Of a stretch of 5,665 bases of DNA, positions 1 to 5,661 are shown piece by piece. Numbering within the stretch: position 1 is the first letter of the stretch; the number at the start of each line of letters is the position of its first letter. The stretch covers positions 1 through 5,665 of the forward strand of contig JAAZIE010000296.1 of NCBI GenBank assembly GCA_012510305.1. Direction: 5' to 3'. Below the pieces are notes generated by a model. That model was not told the origin of the DNA, ran no database searches, and saw nothing but the letters and a program-made list of their open reading frames with translations. Origin of the DNA: Bacillota bacterium. GTDB lineage: Bacteria > Bacillota > Dethiobacteria > DTU022. Made by a program: the position numbers and the translations under genes.

Positions 1-140
1 GCCAGGTCCAGGGAGAGGCAGCCGGTGGGAACTACGGGGATGCCGGTGGTGACATGCTCGCCTAATTTCATCACGGAACCTTTACCAAATTGTTTTTCAA
101 TATGCAGCAGAGCAGCCTCCAGGGCTTTCTCTTTTTCCAT
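1..140 (-). CDS. recA: RecA recombinase, N-terminal fragment (runs off the left edge)
   Basis: RecA forms filaments on single-stranded DNA in the cytoplasm and drives homologous recombination, repair and LexA cleavage. Only the first 46 codons are here, starting at the ATG at 140. They translate to the characteristic RecA opening: an acidic/basic helix beginning MEKEKALEAALLHIEKQFGK, then GSVMKLGE (residues 21-28), then IPVVPTGCLSLDL (34-46), which leads in other RecAs to the ATP-binding core. The IEKQFGKGSVM block is almost diagnostic of the family. The usual Ser or Ala after PTG is Cys41 here, a small departure. The start is supported by AAGGGGG 8 nt upstream. The gene lies 56 bp downstream of thpR on the same strand, so it may be co-transcribed with cinA and thpR. 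No SOS box was recognised in front of it. The walker motifs and the rest of the protein lie outside the window. Confidence 0.96.
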   Translation of the reverse strand, partial: MEKEKALEAALLHIEKQFGKGSVMKLGEHVTTGIPVVPTGCLSLDL

Positions 141-145
141 CTTCA

Positions 146-165
146 AAACCCCCTTAGCTGGGTTT
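146..165 (-). other. Possible hairpin over the recA ribosome binding site
   Basis: On the transcribed strand AAACCC (165-160) is followed after 8 nt by GGGTTT (151-146), a perfect 6-bp inverted repeat. The right arm takes up part of the G run of the recA ribosome binding site. If it forms in the mRNA it could lower recA translation. The stem is short and could be chance. Confidence 0.25.
149..155 (-). promoter_or_regulatory. Ribosome binding site of recA
   Basis: AAGGGGG lies 8 nt before the recA ATG, which fixes that start. Part of it can pair with an upstream AAACCC (see the hairpin at 146-165). Confidence 0.75.
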
Positions 166-196
166 AATCACTATACTCTTAGTTCTTGCTTTCCCG

Positions 197-769
197 TTAT
201 TTTCCTCTATCTTGATCAAAGAATATTTCTTTTAGAGCGGTGTAGTGCGCGCCCCCGGGTGTGAGACGGCTCCGGTAAAGAGAAACCGACTGCACCCGGG
301 TGATCCCGGTAAAAAAGGATGATTCCGAGCTGAGAACAGCCTGCAATACTTTTTCAGGTACCGGCCGGCGCACCCGGCCCAGGGTCAGGTGCGCTCTGAA
401 GGGGCGTTTTTCGGCCGCAAATCCTTTTGCGGCCAGCTCTTTTTCGAGAGCGGCAGCCAGCGCTTTCAGTTCTGCGGCTCCCGCTGTCACGCCGGCCCAG
501 AGAACGCGGGCCCGCCGTGGCGAGGGGAAAACGCCGATTCCTTCAAATTGCAGGGCAAACGGTTCCAGGGCCCGGGCGGCGTTCTGCATGGAGCCGGTAA
601 TTGCCGCCAGCAGGTTCTCGTCCTGCCGGCCTAAAAATTTCAAAGTAAGATGTTGCGCCGCCGGGCGGACCCATTTGACCCCGTCAAGGGAGCTTTCCAG
701 CCGCAGCTGCAAGCGGTGGAGCTCCTCCTTTTGCTTTTCAGAGGGCACAACAGCGATAAAAAGACGCAA
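197..769 (-). CDS. thpR: RNA 2',3'-cyclic phosphodiesterase (LigT/ThpR, 2H superfamily)
   Basis: This cytoplasmic enzyme family opens 2',3'-cyclic phosphate ends of RNA to 2'-phosphates; it was first described as a 2'-5' RNA ligase (LigT). The 190-residue product has the family's usual length and opens with RLFIAVVPS. It carries both signature HxTx motifs of the 2H fold: H40-L-T42-L, followed by KFLG, and H127-L-T129-L, followed by GRV. The segment IGVFPSPRRARVLWAGV (78-94) is also typical of the family. The start is TTG at 769, chosen because GGAGG (778-782) sits 8 nt upstream and the protein begins exactly where family members do. The gene lies 84 bp after the metallophosphoesterase gene and 56 bp before recA. 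The physiological substrate is not known for most bacterial members, and nothing here specifies it. Confidence 0.94.
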   Translation of the reverse strand: MRLFIAVVPSEKQKEELHRLQLRLESSLDGVKWVRPAAQHLTLKFLGRQDENLLAAITGSMQNAARALEPFALQFEGIGVFPSPRRARVLWAGVTAGAAELKALAAALEKELAAKGFAAEKRPFRAHLTLGRVRRPVPEKVLQAVLSSESSFFTGITRVQSVSLYRSRLTPGGAHYTALKEIFFDQDRGK

Positions 770-777
770 GTTAAATT

Positions 778-782
778 CCTCC
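778..782 (-). promoter_or_regulatory. Ribosome binding site that supports a TTG start for thpR
   Basis: GGAGG, within the longer run GGGGGGAGGA, lies 8 nt before the TTG at 769. No ATG or GTG is as well placed, so this site decides the start. Confidence 0.8.
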
Positions 783-800
783 CCCCACCAAGTGCTCTTT

Positions 801-824
801 CGCTTCGGAAAAGCGGGATCCCGC
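801..824. repeat. Overlapping palindrome and hairpin upstream of thpR
   Basis: In the 84-bp gap between the metallophosphoesterase gene and thpR, 813-824 reads GCGGGATCCCGC, a perfect 12-bp palindrome. Overlapping it, 801-805 (CGCTT) and 811-815 (AAGCG) form a perfect 5-bp stem with a 5-nt loop. The two structures share bases 813-815 and could not both form. There is no T run after them on the transcribed strand, so this does not look like a terminator. A protein-binding site, a weak RNA structure or chance are all possible. Confidence 0.35.
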
Positions 825-853
825 AGCCGGACACCCCTGTATATGTTTGCCCT

Positions 854-2317
854 TTAATCTCCCGGATCCTTTTTTAAGCGGGCTTGTTCCGGTTCACTTT
901 GTCCGGGCGGGGGGTTGTAGTAGCGCTGCAAAGAAAAGGAATCGGGGAAATGATCGATCGTGATCAGGTCGGCGCAGGCCAGGCGGGGCTGCTTGTCGGG
1001 AACGGCGCTGAAGTAAAGCACGATCATGCTGTAGGGATTTTCCCGGGGCGCCAGCAGGCCGCGTACTCCGGCGGCGCCGCTGGTCCCGGCATTGAGCAGG
1101 GCGGTGCCGCTCTCTTCATCGAAATTCAAGGCGGCCCTGTGGGTATGGCCGCTGAGGATGAGCGGCACTTTACCAAGAAGAGGCCCGGCCATAAGCGGGT
1201 TGTGCAGGGCAAAGATATCGGGCTTCGCGGCATTATCCCGGAGCAGCTTCGCCGCCCGGTGCGACTCTTTCAACAGGACGCTGTCTTCTTCTATACCGGC
1301 AGTTAAATTCGACGAGGCGGGATCGGGCAGCCCGGCGATGCGCAGCCCGCCGATCTCCAGCGCCGCTTCTCCGATGATGAGGGCGCCCTCGCGGCGCATC
1401 AGCTCAACGCTCTGCGGGGTGTCGTGGTTGCCGGGAAGAAAAAGATAGGGCTGCGGCAGGGCGGCCAGGCGAGCGGCCAGCTCTGTTTCGAGGCTGGATC
1501 CGTAATCGGTGAGATCGCCTGTATCGATGATCAGGTCAACTTGAAAACTGTCGGCAACTTTTTCAATCAGATCCAGGGCGGCGGGATTGTTATGAATATC
1601 GGAGACATGGAGCACCCGGATTTCATCCGTATCCGGGGCCTGTTGAAGCTTTTCCATCCGGGAGGCGAGCTCTTCCAAGTTAACGACGATGAGCTCAAAC
1701 TGTTCGCTCAGCGTGTTTACCGTATCCATGAGCTGCCCGCTCAGATCGGCGATCCAGGGCGCCGCGGCCAGGGCTCCCTCAAAACGGGGGTTGCTGAAGG
1801 CGCCGACCCGGTAAGGATAAAAGAGGGTGGTGCCGAGCAGCAGTGCCAGCAGAAAGAGGGTTAAAAGGCCGCTGCCCACCGCTTCCCCAAGCGCCCGGCG
1901 ATAGGGCTGCCCCTTTCGCCACCAGGCGATAACATAAAGAAAAGCCCCGCAGAGAAAGGAGACAGCGGCGAGGCGGATGCAGTAATAGGCGGCCTGCTCC
2001 CGGAGCTGCCGGGATAAAAATGTGGTCAGATCGGGGATCTCCTGTAAAGATGATGCGAGCAGCTCCGGATCGATCGTATCCAGGGTAATCTTGAGCATGA
2101 AAGGAGCCCAGTGGGTCAGCGCCCGCAGTTTCCCCAGCGGCGGAAGCAGAAGCACCGTTTCGCCGCGCTGAAAGGGAACCAGCGCCGCGGTAAACTCGAA
2201 GGCGCCGAAAGAGAGGCGGGTTTCGCTGAACAGCGCGGTGGCCAGGCAGAGAGCAGCCAGGGCTGTGAGCAGCCATAAGGCCGGCCGGTAAAGCTTTCTG
2301 GTTTTATTAAACGGCAG
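854..2317 (-). CDS. Membrane-anchored calcineurin-like metallophosphoesterase
   Basis: This is probably a metal-dependent phosphoesterase of unknown substrate acting at the outer face of the membrane. Numbered from a CTG start at 2317 (487 residues): basic N-terminus (K5, R7, K8, R11), membrane helix about 13-30, an outside segment with VLLLPPLGKL (55-64), helices about 113-133 and 148-168, a possible coiled coil about 185-226, then the catalytic domain from about 232. Visible metal-site motifs are D240-I-H242, G267-D268, G296-N-H-D299, H372 and G390-H-T-H393. Basic residues flank helix 1 on the N side and lie between helices 2 and 3, so positive-inside puts the catalytic domain outside. The first ATG/GTG/TTG in frame is GTG at 2155, with no good ribosome binding site, and it would remove helix 1. 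The CTG has GGAGG 10 nt upstream and overlaps cinA by 11 nt. The domain call is firm; the exact start and substrate are not. Confidence 0.85.
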   Translation of the reverse strand: MPFNKTRKLYRPALWLLTALAALCLATALFSETRLSFGAFEFTAALVPFQRGETVLLLPPLGKLRALTHWAPFMLKITLDTIDPELLASSLQEIPDLTTFLSRQLREQAAYYCIRLAAVSFLCGAFLYVIAWWRKGQPYRRALGEAVGSGLLTLFLLALLLGTTLFYPYRVGAFSNPRFEGALAAAPWIADLSGQLMDTVNTLSEQFELIVVNLEELASRMEKLQQAPDTDEIRVLHVSDIHNNPAALDLIEKVADSFQVDLIIDTGDLTDYGSSLETELAARLAALPQPYLFLPGNHDTPQSVELMRREGALIIGEAALEIGGLRIAGLPDPASSNLTAGIEEDSVLLKESHRAAKLLRDNAAKPDIFALHNPLMAGPLLGKVPLILSGHTHRAALNFDEESGTALLNAGTSGAAGVRGLLAPRENPYSMIVLYFSAVPDKQPRLACADLITIDHFPDSFSLQRYYNPPPGQSEPEQARLKKDPGD

Positions 2318-3542
2318 AGCGCATCATCCTCCAGAGCGCGGCCAGGGTCGTTTGAACGGACCGCTCCTTGACGGCACGGCGGCTGCCGGGCAAAAGAGTG
2401 CGCCGGCAGCTTTCGCCGGCAGGGCCGCAGAGGGCTGTATAGACCAAGCCCACCGGGCTTCCCGAGGAGTCGCTTTCCGGCCCGGCGATGCCGGTGATGG
2501 CGGCGCCAACAGAGGCGGACAGAGCCCGCCGTGCTCCCCGGGCCATGGCCAGGGCCACCGCTTTGCTGACCGCACCCTCGCTTTTTAAAAGCTCCGCCGG
2601 CACCCCGAGCAGCTTCTCCTTGGCTTCGTTGCCGTAGGTGACAAGAGAGCCCTTGAAAAAAAGAGACGATCCGGGGATATCGGTAAGAGCGTCCGCCAGC
2701 AGGCCGCCGCTGCATGATTCGGCCAGGGCCAGGGTCAGCCCCCGCTTGGTGAAAAGGCCGGCCACTGTTTTGGCCAGGGTTTCCTCGTTTTCACCGTAAA
2801 TATACTCGCCCAAGTGTTCTCTAAGGCGGCGGGCCGCCTCATCGAGCAGTGCAGCTGCCGCCGGGTCTGCCGCTGCGGTTCTCAGCTGCAAAAGCACCTC
2901 CCCGCCGCCGGCCAGGGGCGAAAATAAGACCCCTTCGGGCAGCCCGACCTTCTTGATCTTCTCTTCGAGCAGCGACTCTCCGCAGCCGACAGTGCGCACA
3001 ACCTTTGTGCGCCAGGAGGCCCGGAAACCGCGGGCGGCCAAAAAGGGGAGGATCTCTTTTTCAAAAAGCGGTCTCATCTCCCGGGGGGGGCCGGGCAAAA
3101 GAATAACCAGCCGTTTTCCCGCGGGGACAATCGCCGCCGGGGCGGTACCCAGGGGATTGGGCAGCAGGCGGCTTCCCTCTACCACCAGGGCCTGTTTGCG
3201 ATTTGCCGCCGGCATGGGATTGCCCCGCCCCTCAAAAAAACGCTCCAGGCGCCGCAACCATCCTTGATCGAGAAGCAGGGGCCGCTGCAGCGCCTCCGAT
3301 ACCGCTTCACGGGTCAAATCGTCATCGGTGGGACCCAGGCCGCCGGTGCAGATCACCGCCTCGCTGCAGCTTAGCGATTCTTTCAAAGCCTTAACAATTG
3401 CGGAAACGCTGTCGGATACGACCCGCTGTTCCCGTACCGGAATACCCTTTGACCAGAGACGACGTGAAATGTAACCGGCGTTGGTGTTCTCCACCAGGCC
3501 GCTTAAAAGCTCGTTGCCAATACAGAGCAGATCTACCTGCAC
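2307..3542 (-). CDS. cinA: CinA: competence/damage-inducible protein with NMN deamidase domain
   Basis: CinA is a cytoplasmic two-domain protein. Its C-terminal PncC-like domain is known in other bacteria to deamidate nicotinamide mononucleotide for pyridine nucleotide salvage. Its N-terminal domain resembles molybdopterin-binding proteins and has pyrophosphatase activity in some members. The product is full length (411 residues). The N-terminal domain shows GNELLSG (9-15), TGGLGPTDDDLT (66-77) and LPGPPREM (149-156). The C-terminal domain shows AESCSGG (274-280), DIPGSSLFFKGSLVTYGNEAK (288-308) and ITGIAGP (349-355). I chose GTG at 3542 because GGCGG (3551-3555) is 8 nt upstream and the protein then begins MQVDLLCIGNELL, as the family does. 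GTG at 3551 would add three residues. The gene follows the protease gene by 44 bp with an extended -10 element between, and its end overlaps the metallophosphoesterase gene. Lying near recA is typical of cinA. Confidence 0.95.
   Translation of the reverse strand: MQVDLLCIGNELLSGLVENTNAGYISRRLWSKGIPVREQRVVSDSVSAIVKALKESLSCSEAVICTGGLGPTDDDLTREAVSEALQRPLLLDQGWLRRLERFFEGRGNPMPAANRKQALVVEGSRLLPNPLGTAPAAIVPAGKRLVILLPGPPREMRPLFEKEILPFLAARGFRASWRTKVVRTVGCGESLLEEKIKKVGLPEGVLFSPLAGGGEVLLQLRTAAADPAAAALLDEAARRLREHLGEYIYGENEETLAKTVAGLFTKRGLTLALAESCSGGLLADALTDIPGSSLFFKGSLVTYGNEAKEKLLGVPAELLKSEGAVSKAVALAMARGARRALSASVGAAITGIAGPESDSSGSPVGLVYTALCGPAGESCRRTLLPGSRRAVKERSVQTTLAALWRMMRSAV
2328..2332 (-). promoter_or_regulatory. 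Ribosome binding site inside the end of cinA, serving the metallophosphoesterase gene
   Basis: GGAGG lies within the last codons of cinA, 10 nt before the in-frame CTG at 2317. The two ATGs just after it (2327 and 2324) are in the cinA frame and end at the cinA stop, so they cannot start the next gene. The position suggests translational coupling to cinA. Confidence 0.5.
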
Positions 3543-3550
3543 CGCTATCA

Positions 3551-3555
3551 CCGCC
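3551..3555 (-). promoter_or_regulatory. Ribosome binding site choosing the cinA start
   Basis: GGCGGTGAT (3555-3547) differs by one base from GGAGGTGAT, the complement of the 16S rRNA tail. The core GGCGG is 8 nt before GTG at 3542. The alternative GTG at 3551 lies within this site, which argues against it as the start. Confidence 0.6.
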
Positions 3556-3567
3556 GTTTTTTATGCA

Positions 3568-3576
3568 ATTATACCA
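3568..3576 (-). promoter_or_regulatory. Extended -10 promoter candidate for the cinA operon
   Basis: TGGTATAAT is a perfect TGN extended -10 plus consensus TATAAT, in the short gap between the protease gene and cinA. No -35 box like TTGACA is found 16-18 bp upstream, which an extended -10 can tolerate. The start of transcription would fall near 3561, giving a leader of about 20 nt. It would allow cinA and the genes after it to be expressed apart from the protease pair. Confidence 0.5.
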
Positions 3577-3586
3577 TCTCTTGCCC

Positions 3587-5062
3587 CTAACCGGCCCGGT
3601 TATAGCCAGAGATATGGCGGCGCAGGGTTTCGCCGGTGATCTTCTCTTTTTCCAGGACCAGGCGGGCCACTTTTTCGATGAGGCCGATTTTTTGCCCCAA
3701 AAGCTTCGTGACCCACTCTTCCCGGGCTCCCACCAGCTGCTGAATGGTGCGGTGAAGCAGAGACCCGGGCAGCTCCTTGATGCTGACCACACCGAGGCTG
3801 GAAAGGCCGGCCTCAATAATTTTCTTGGATATTTCCACGGCCTTGTCGAAATCGCTGAGCGAGCCGGTGCTGCGGCTGCCCAAAACCAGCTGCTCGCTGA
3901 CCGCTCCGCCAAGCAGGATGGCGATTTTTTCCTCCAGGTGATCCAGGGTGTAGATATAGTAATCGCGCTCGGGCTGGTGGCGGACATAACCCAGCGCTTT
4001 GCCGCGCGGGGTGATCGTAACCTGGGAAACAGAGCCCGGTTTGAGCGCTTCGCTGACCAGCGCGTGGCCGCTTTCGTGGACCGCAATCCGCCACAGCTCT
4101 TCCGGATCAGGTTTTCGCTCCAGCTTCTCTCCCATGATCACTTTATCGACAGCCTCCAGGAGGTGTTTTTCCTCGATTTTTTTCTTTTTTTCCCGCAGGG
4201 CCAGGATCGCGGCCTCGTTGGCCAGGCTTTCCAGGTGTGCTCCGGAGAAGCTGAAAGTTTCGCGGGCAATCTTTTGCACGGAGACCTCTGCGCATACGGG
4301 CTTGTTGTGCAGGTGCAGTTTCAAAATCTGTTCCCGACCCTCCAGGTCGGGGAGATCAACCTGGACGATCCGGTCAAAGCGGCCCGGGCGGAGCAAAGCC
4401 GGATCGAGAGCTTCAGGCCGGTTGGTTGCGCCGATGACCAGGATAGGCCGGTCCTCGGCCCCGCCGAGGCCGTCCATCTCCACCAGCAGCTGGTTTAAAG
4501 TCTGGTCATACTCCAAGTGGCTGCTGTGCTGTCCCCGCTTCCCGCCGAGAATATCGATCTCATCGATAAAGAGAATGGCGCTGTTGCGGTGCTCATTTGC
4601 CGCTTTCCGGCGGCAGGTGCCAAAAAGCCGGCGGACCCGCTGAGCCCCCACGCCTGCGTACATTTCAATAAATTCACTGCCGGCAACGCTGACAAAGGAG
4701 GATCCGGTATAACCCGCCGCCGCACGGGCCAGCAGCGTTTTCCCTGTTCCCGGTGGACCCACCAGCATGACCCCTTTAAGCGGGCGGATCCCCATTTGCC
4801 TGATCAGGCGGGGCCTGGTTACAAAATCAAGCGCTTCCAGCAGCTCTTTTTTGGCCACCTCCTGGCCGCCGATCTGGTTGAACCCGATCTCTTTAACCTT
4901 CGTCACCTGGCCTACCGTGTTGAAGCGAGGCGTTTTCATCCCGGTAAAGCGCAGCAGTACCAGGAACAGCACCGCCAGGATCACCAGCGGGATCAGGGTG
5001 CTCTGGTAATACAGCAAAGTGATCAGCGCCGCAGCGCCCAACCCGGCCAAAAGCTCAAGCAT
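3587..5062 (-). CDS. Compact FtsH-type membrane AAA+ zinc metalloprotease lacking the extracytoplasmic domain
   Basis: This is an ATP-driven membrane protease of the FtsH family, which unfolds and degrades membrane and cytosolic proteins as a hexamer. The 491-residue product has two hydrophobic segments (about 3-19 and 22-38) separated by only a few polar residues. Next come Walker A GPPGTGKT (102-109), pore loop M134-Y-A-G137, Walker B ILFIDEID (163-170), and the second region of homology TNRPEALDPALLRPGRFDR (213-231) with arginine fingers R225 and R228. The protease domain has H329-E-S-G-H333 and a likely third zinc ligand D404. Usual FtsH is about 600-650 residues and has a sizeable domain between its membrane helices, absent here, and a C-terminal tail that is also absent. 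The start is ATG at 5062, with GGAGG 8 nt upstream; the reading frame extends further but lacks hydrophobic or family-like sequence. It overlaps the upstream gene by 8 nt. It may be a second, specialised FtsH rather than the housekeeping one. Confidence 0.92.
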   Translation of the reverse strand: MLELLAGLGAAALITLLYYQSTLIPLVILAVLFLVLLRFTGMKTPRFNTVGQVTKVKEIGFNQIGGQEVAKKELLEALDFVTRPRLIRQMGIRPLKGVMLVGPPGTGKTLLARAAAGYTGSSFVSVAGSEFIEMYAGVGAQRVRRLFGTCRRKAANEHRNSAILFIDEIDILGGKRGQHSSHLEYDQTLNQLLVEMDGLGGAEDRPILVIGATNRPEALDPALLRPGRFDRIVQVDLPDLEGREQILKLHLHNKPVCAEVSVQKIARETFSFSGAHLESLANEAAILALREKKKKIEEKHLLEAVDKVIMGEKLERKPDPEELWRIAVHESGHALVSEALKPGSVSQVTITPRGKALGYVRHQPERDYYIYTLDHLEEKIAILLGGAVSEQLVLGSRSTGSLSDFDKAVEISKKIIEAGLSSLGVVSIKELPGSLLHRTIQQLVGAREEWVTKLLGQKIGLIEKVARLVLEKEKITGETLRRHISGYNRAG

Positions 5063-5594
5063 CGCCCGCCCCTCCTTCCTGAAGCGGCGGCAGCTCGACG
5101 ACCTGGTAGAGGAAGCTGTCGCCGTCGCGCGCTTGCAGGTAAAGATATTTCGCGTCAACGGTCAGGGATGAGCCGGTGAGCTTGTAAGACTCGGCCACTG
5201 CGGCAATCTGCCTCGCCGCCTCGCTGTAATCGCCCGAGCGAGCCGCTTCGTAAAGGGCCGGGCTCACGGCGGCGGCAAATTCATCGAGCCTGTCGCTGCG
5301 CTGATCAACAATTTTTATTTCCGGCGGGTCCCGGTAGAGCGCCGCCGCCTCTGCTTCAATGGCGGCATAAAGATCCTGCAGCAGGCCCCGGTAAGAAGGT
5401 TTCGGGCAGATCACGAGCAGATCGCCCCCTCTTTCCGAAACAATTTCTGCAGATTCCACCGCCTCAAGGCGACGAAGATTCTCCAGAAAGGGCGTTTTCT
5501 TGAAATAACCTTGATAGAAGTAGTTAGCTCCGAAAAATAGGCCCAGCGCCAGTAACATGATCAGCAGTGCCCTGGGCCAGTTCAAATCCGGCAC
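5055..5594 (-). CDS. Unrecognised single-pass membrane protein coupled to the FtsH-like protease
   Basis: I do not recognise this family. The product is 179 residues from GTG at 5594, chosen because AAGGGAG (5604-5610) is 9 nt upstream; TTG at 5600 would add two residues but is only 3 nt from that site. There is one hydrophobic helix at about 9-27, then a soluble region of about 150 residues with a short beta-like stretch (EIVSERGGDLLVI, 50-62), helical alanine-rich parts (70-87, 104-136) and a final strand-like stretch (161-168). No catalytic motif or cysteine cluster is visible. Charges do not settle the orientation: R8 lies before the helix, but K32, K33, R41 and R42 lie after it. It shares 8 nt with the protease gene, so the two are probably made together. 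A partner or adaptor role for the protease is inference from that linkage. It heads the transcript behind an extended -10 element. Confidence 0.85.
   Translation of the reverse strand: MPDLNWPRALLIMLLALGLFFGANYFYQGYFKKTPFLENLRRLEAVESAEIVSERGGDLLVICPKPSYRGLLQDLYAAIEAEAAALYRDPPEIKIVDQRSDRLDEFAAAVSPALYEAARSGDYSEAARQIAAVAESYKLTGSSLTVDAKYLYLQARDGDSFLYQVVELPPLQEGGAGDA
5071..5075 (-). promoter_or_regulatory. Ribosome binding site fixing the protease start
   Basis: GGAGG lies 8 nt before ATG at 5062, inside the last codons of the upstream gene. It rules out the longer frame that could begin near 5158 and points to coupled translation of the two genes. Confidence 0.8.
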
Positions 5595-5603
5595 CGGCAA
5601 CCG

Positions 5604-5610
5604 CTCCCTT
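5604..5610 (-). promoter_or_regulatory. Ribosome binding site choosing the GTG start of the first gene
   Basis: AAGGGAG is 9 nt from GTG at 5594 but only 3 nt from TTG at 5600, which favours the GTG. Confidence 0.6.
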
Positions 5611-5614
5611 GTAG

Positions 5615-5629
5615 GCAGCTGTTAGCTGC
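5615..5629. repeat. Perfect inverted repeat in the leader of the protease operon
   Basis: GCAGCT, 3-nt spacer, AGCTGC: a perfect 6-bp inverted repeat lying between the -10 element and the ribosome binding site of the first gene. It could be a small RNA hairpin just before the ribosome binding site or an operator downstream of the start of transcription. No T run follows, so it is not a simple terminator. Confidence 0.45.
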
Positions 5630-5652
5630 TGTAGTTTACATAATGTGACTTG

Positions 5653-5661
5653 ATTATAACA
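5653..5661 (-). promoter_or_regulatory. Extended -10 promoter candidate for the protease operon
   Basis: TGTTATAAT is a TGN extended -10 with a consensus TATAAT, at the right edge. The -35 region would lie beyond the window. Transcription would start near 5646, giving a leader of about 50 nt that includes the inverted repeat at 5615-5629. Confidence 0.5.

Noticed and set aside
141..200. recA promoter with TATAGT at 170-175
   Set aside because: No -35 match at 16-18 bp and no TGN extension, so the evidence is too weak to list.
831..850. Bacillus-type SOS box upstream of thpR (CAAACATATACAGG)
   Set aside because: The left half resembles CGAAC but the right half lacks GTTCG; no better match was found before recA or cinA either.
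300..857. Plus-strand open frame opposite thpR
   Set aside because: It is a shadow of thpR with a low-complexity Arg/Ser/Ala-rich product and no ribosome binding site of note.
1424..1864. Plus-strand open frame opposite the metallophosphoesterase
   Set aside because: The opposite strand carries the metallophosphoesterase catalytic motifs; this frame has no recognisable domain.
1779..2276. Minus-strand open frame starting with an ATG at 2276, overlapping the 5' part of the metallophosphoesterase
   Set aside because: Its product is Arg/Ser/Pro-rich and non-hydrophobic, while the adjacent frame encodes clean membrane helices and joins the catalytic domain.
2116..2715. Minus-strand open frame across the end of cinA and the metallophosphoesterase start
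   Set aside because: It is out of frame with the CinA C-terminal motifs and has no family features.
3398..4498. Long plus-strand open frame (366 codons) across the protease and the cinA start
   Set aside because: It lies opposite the protease gene, whose motifs are unmistakable, and its translation shows no family features. Long antisense frames are expected in GC-rich coding DNA.
5063..5158. Longer N-terminus for the protease, 32 residues upstream
   Set aside because: The extra residues are Ser/Thr/Arg-rich, lie out of frame inside the upstream gene, and ATG 5062 has the well-placed GGAGG.
5632..5650. CRP-like or other palindrome around ACATAATGT near the protease operon promoter
   Set aside because: Only a 4-bp perfect symmetry is present, which is expected by chance in an AT-rich promoter region.
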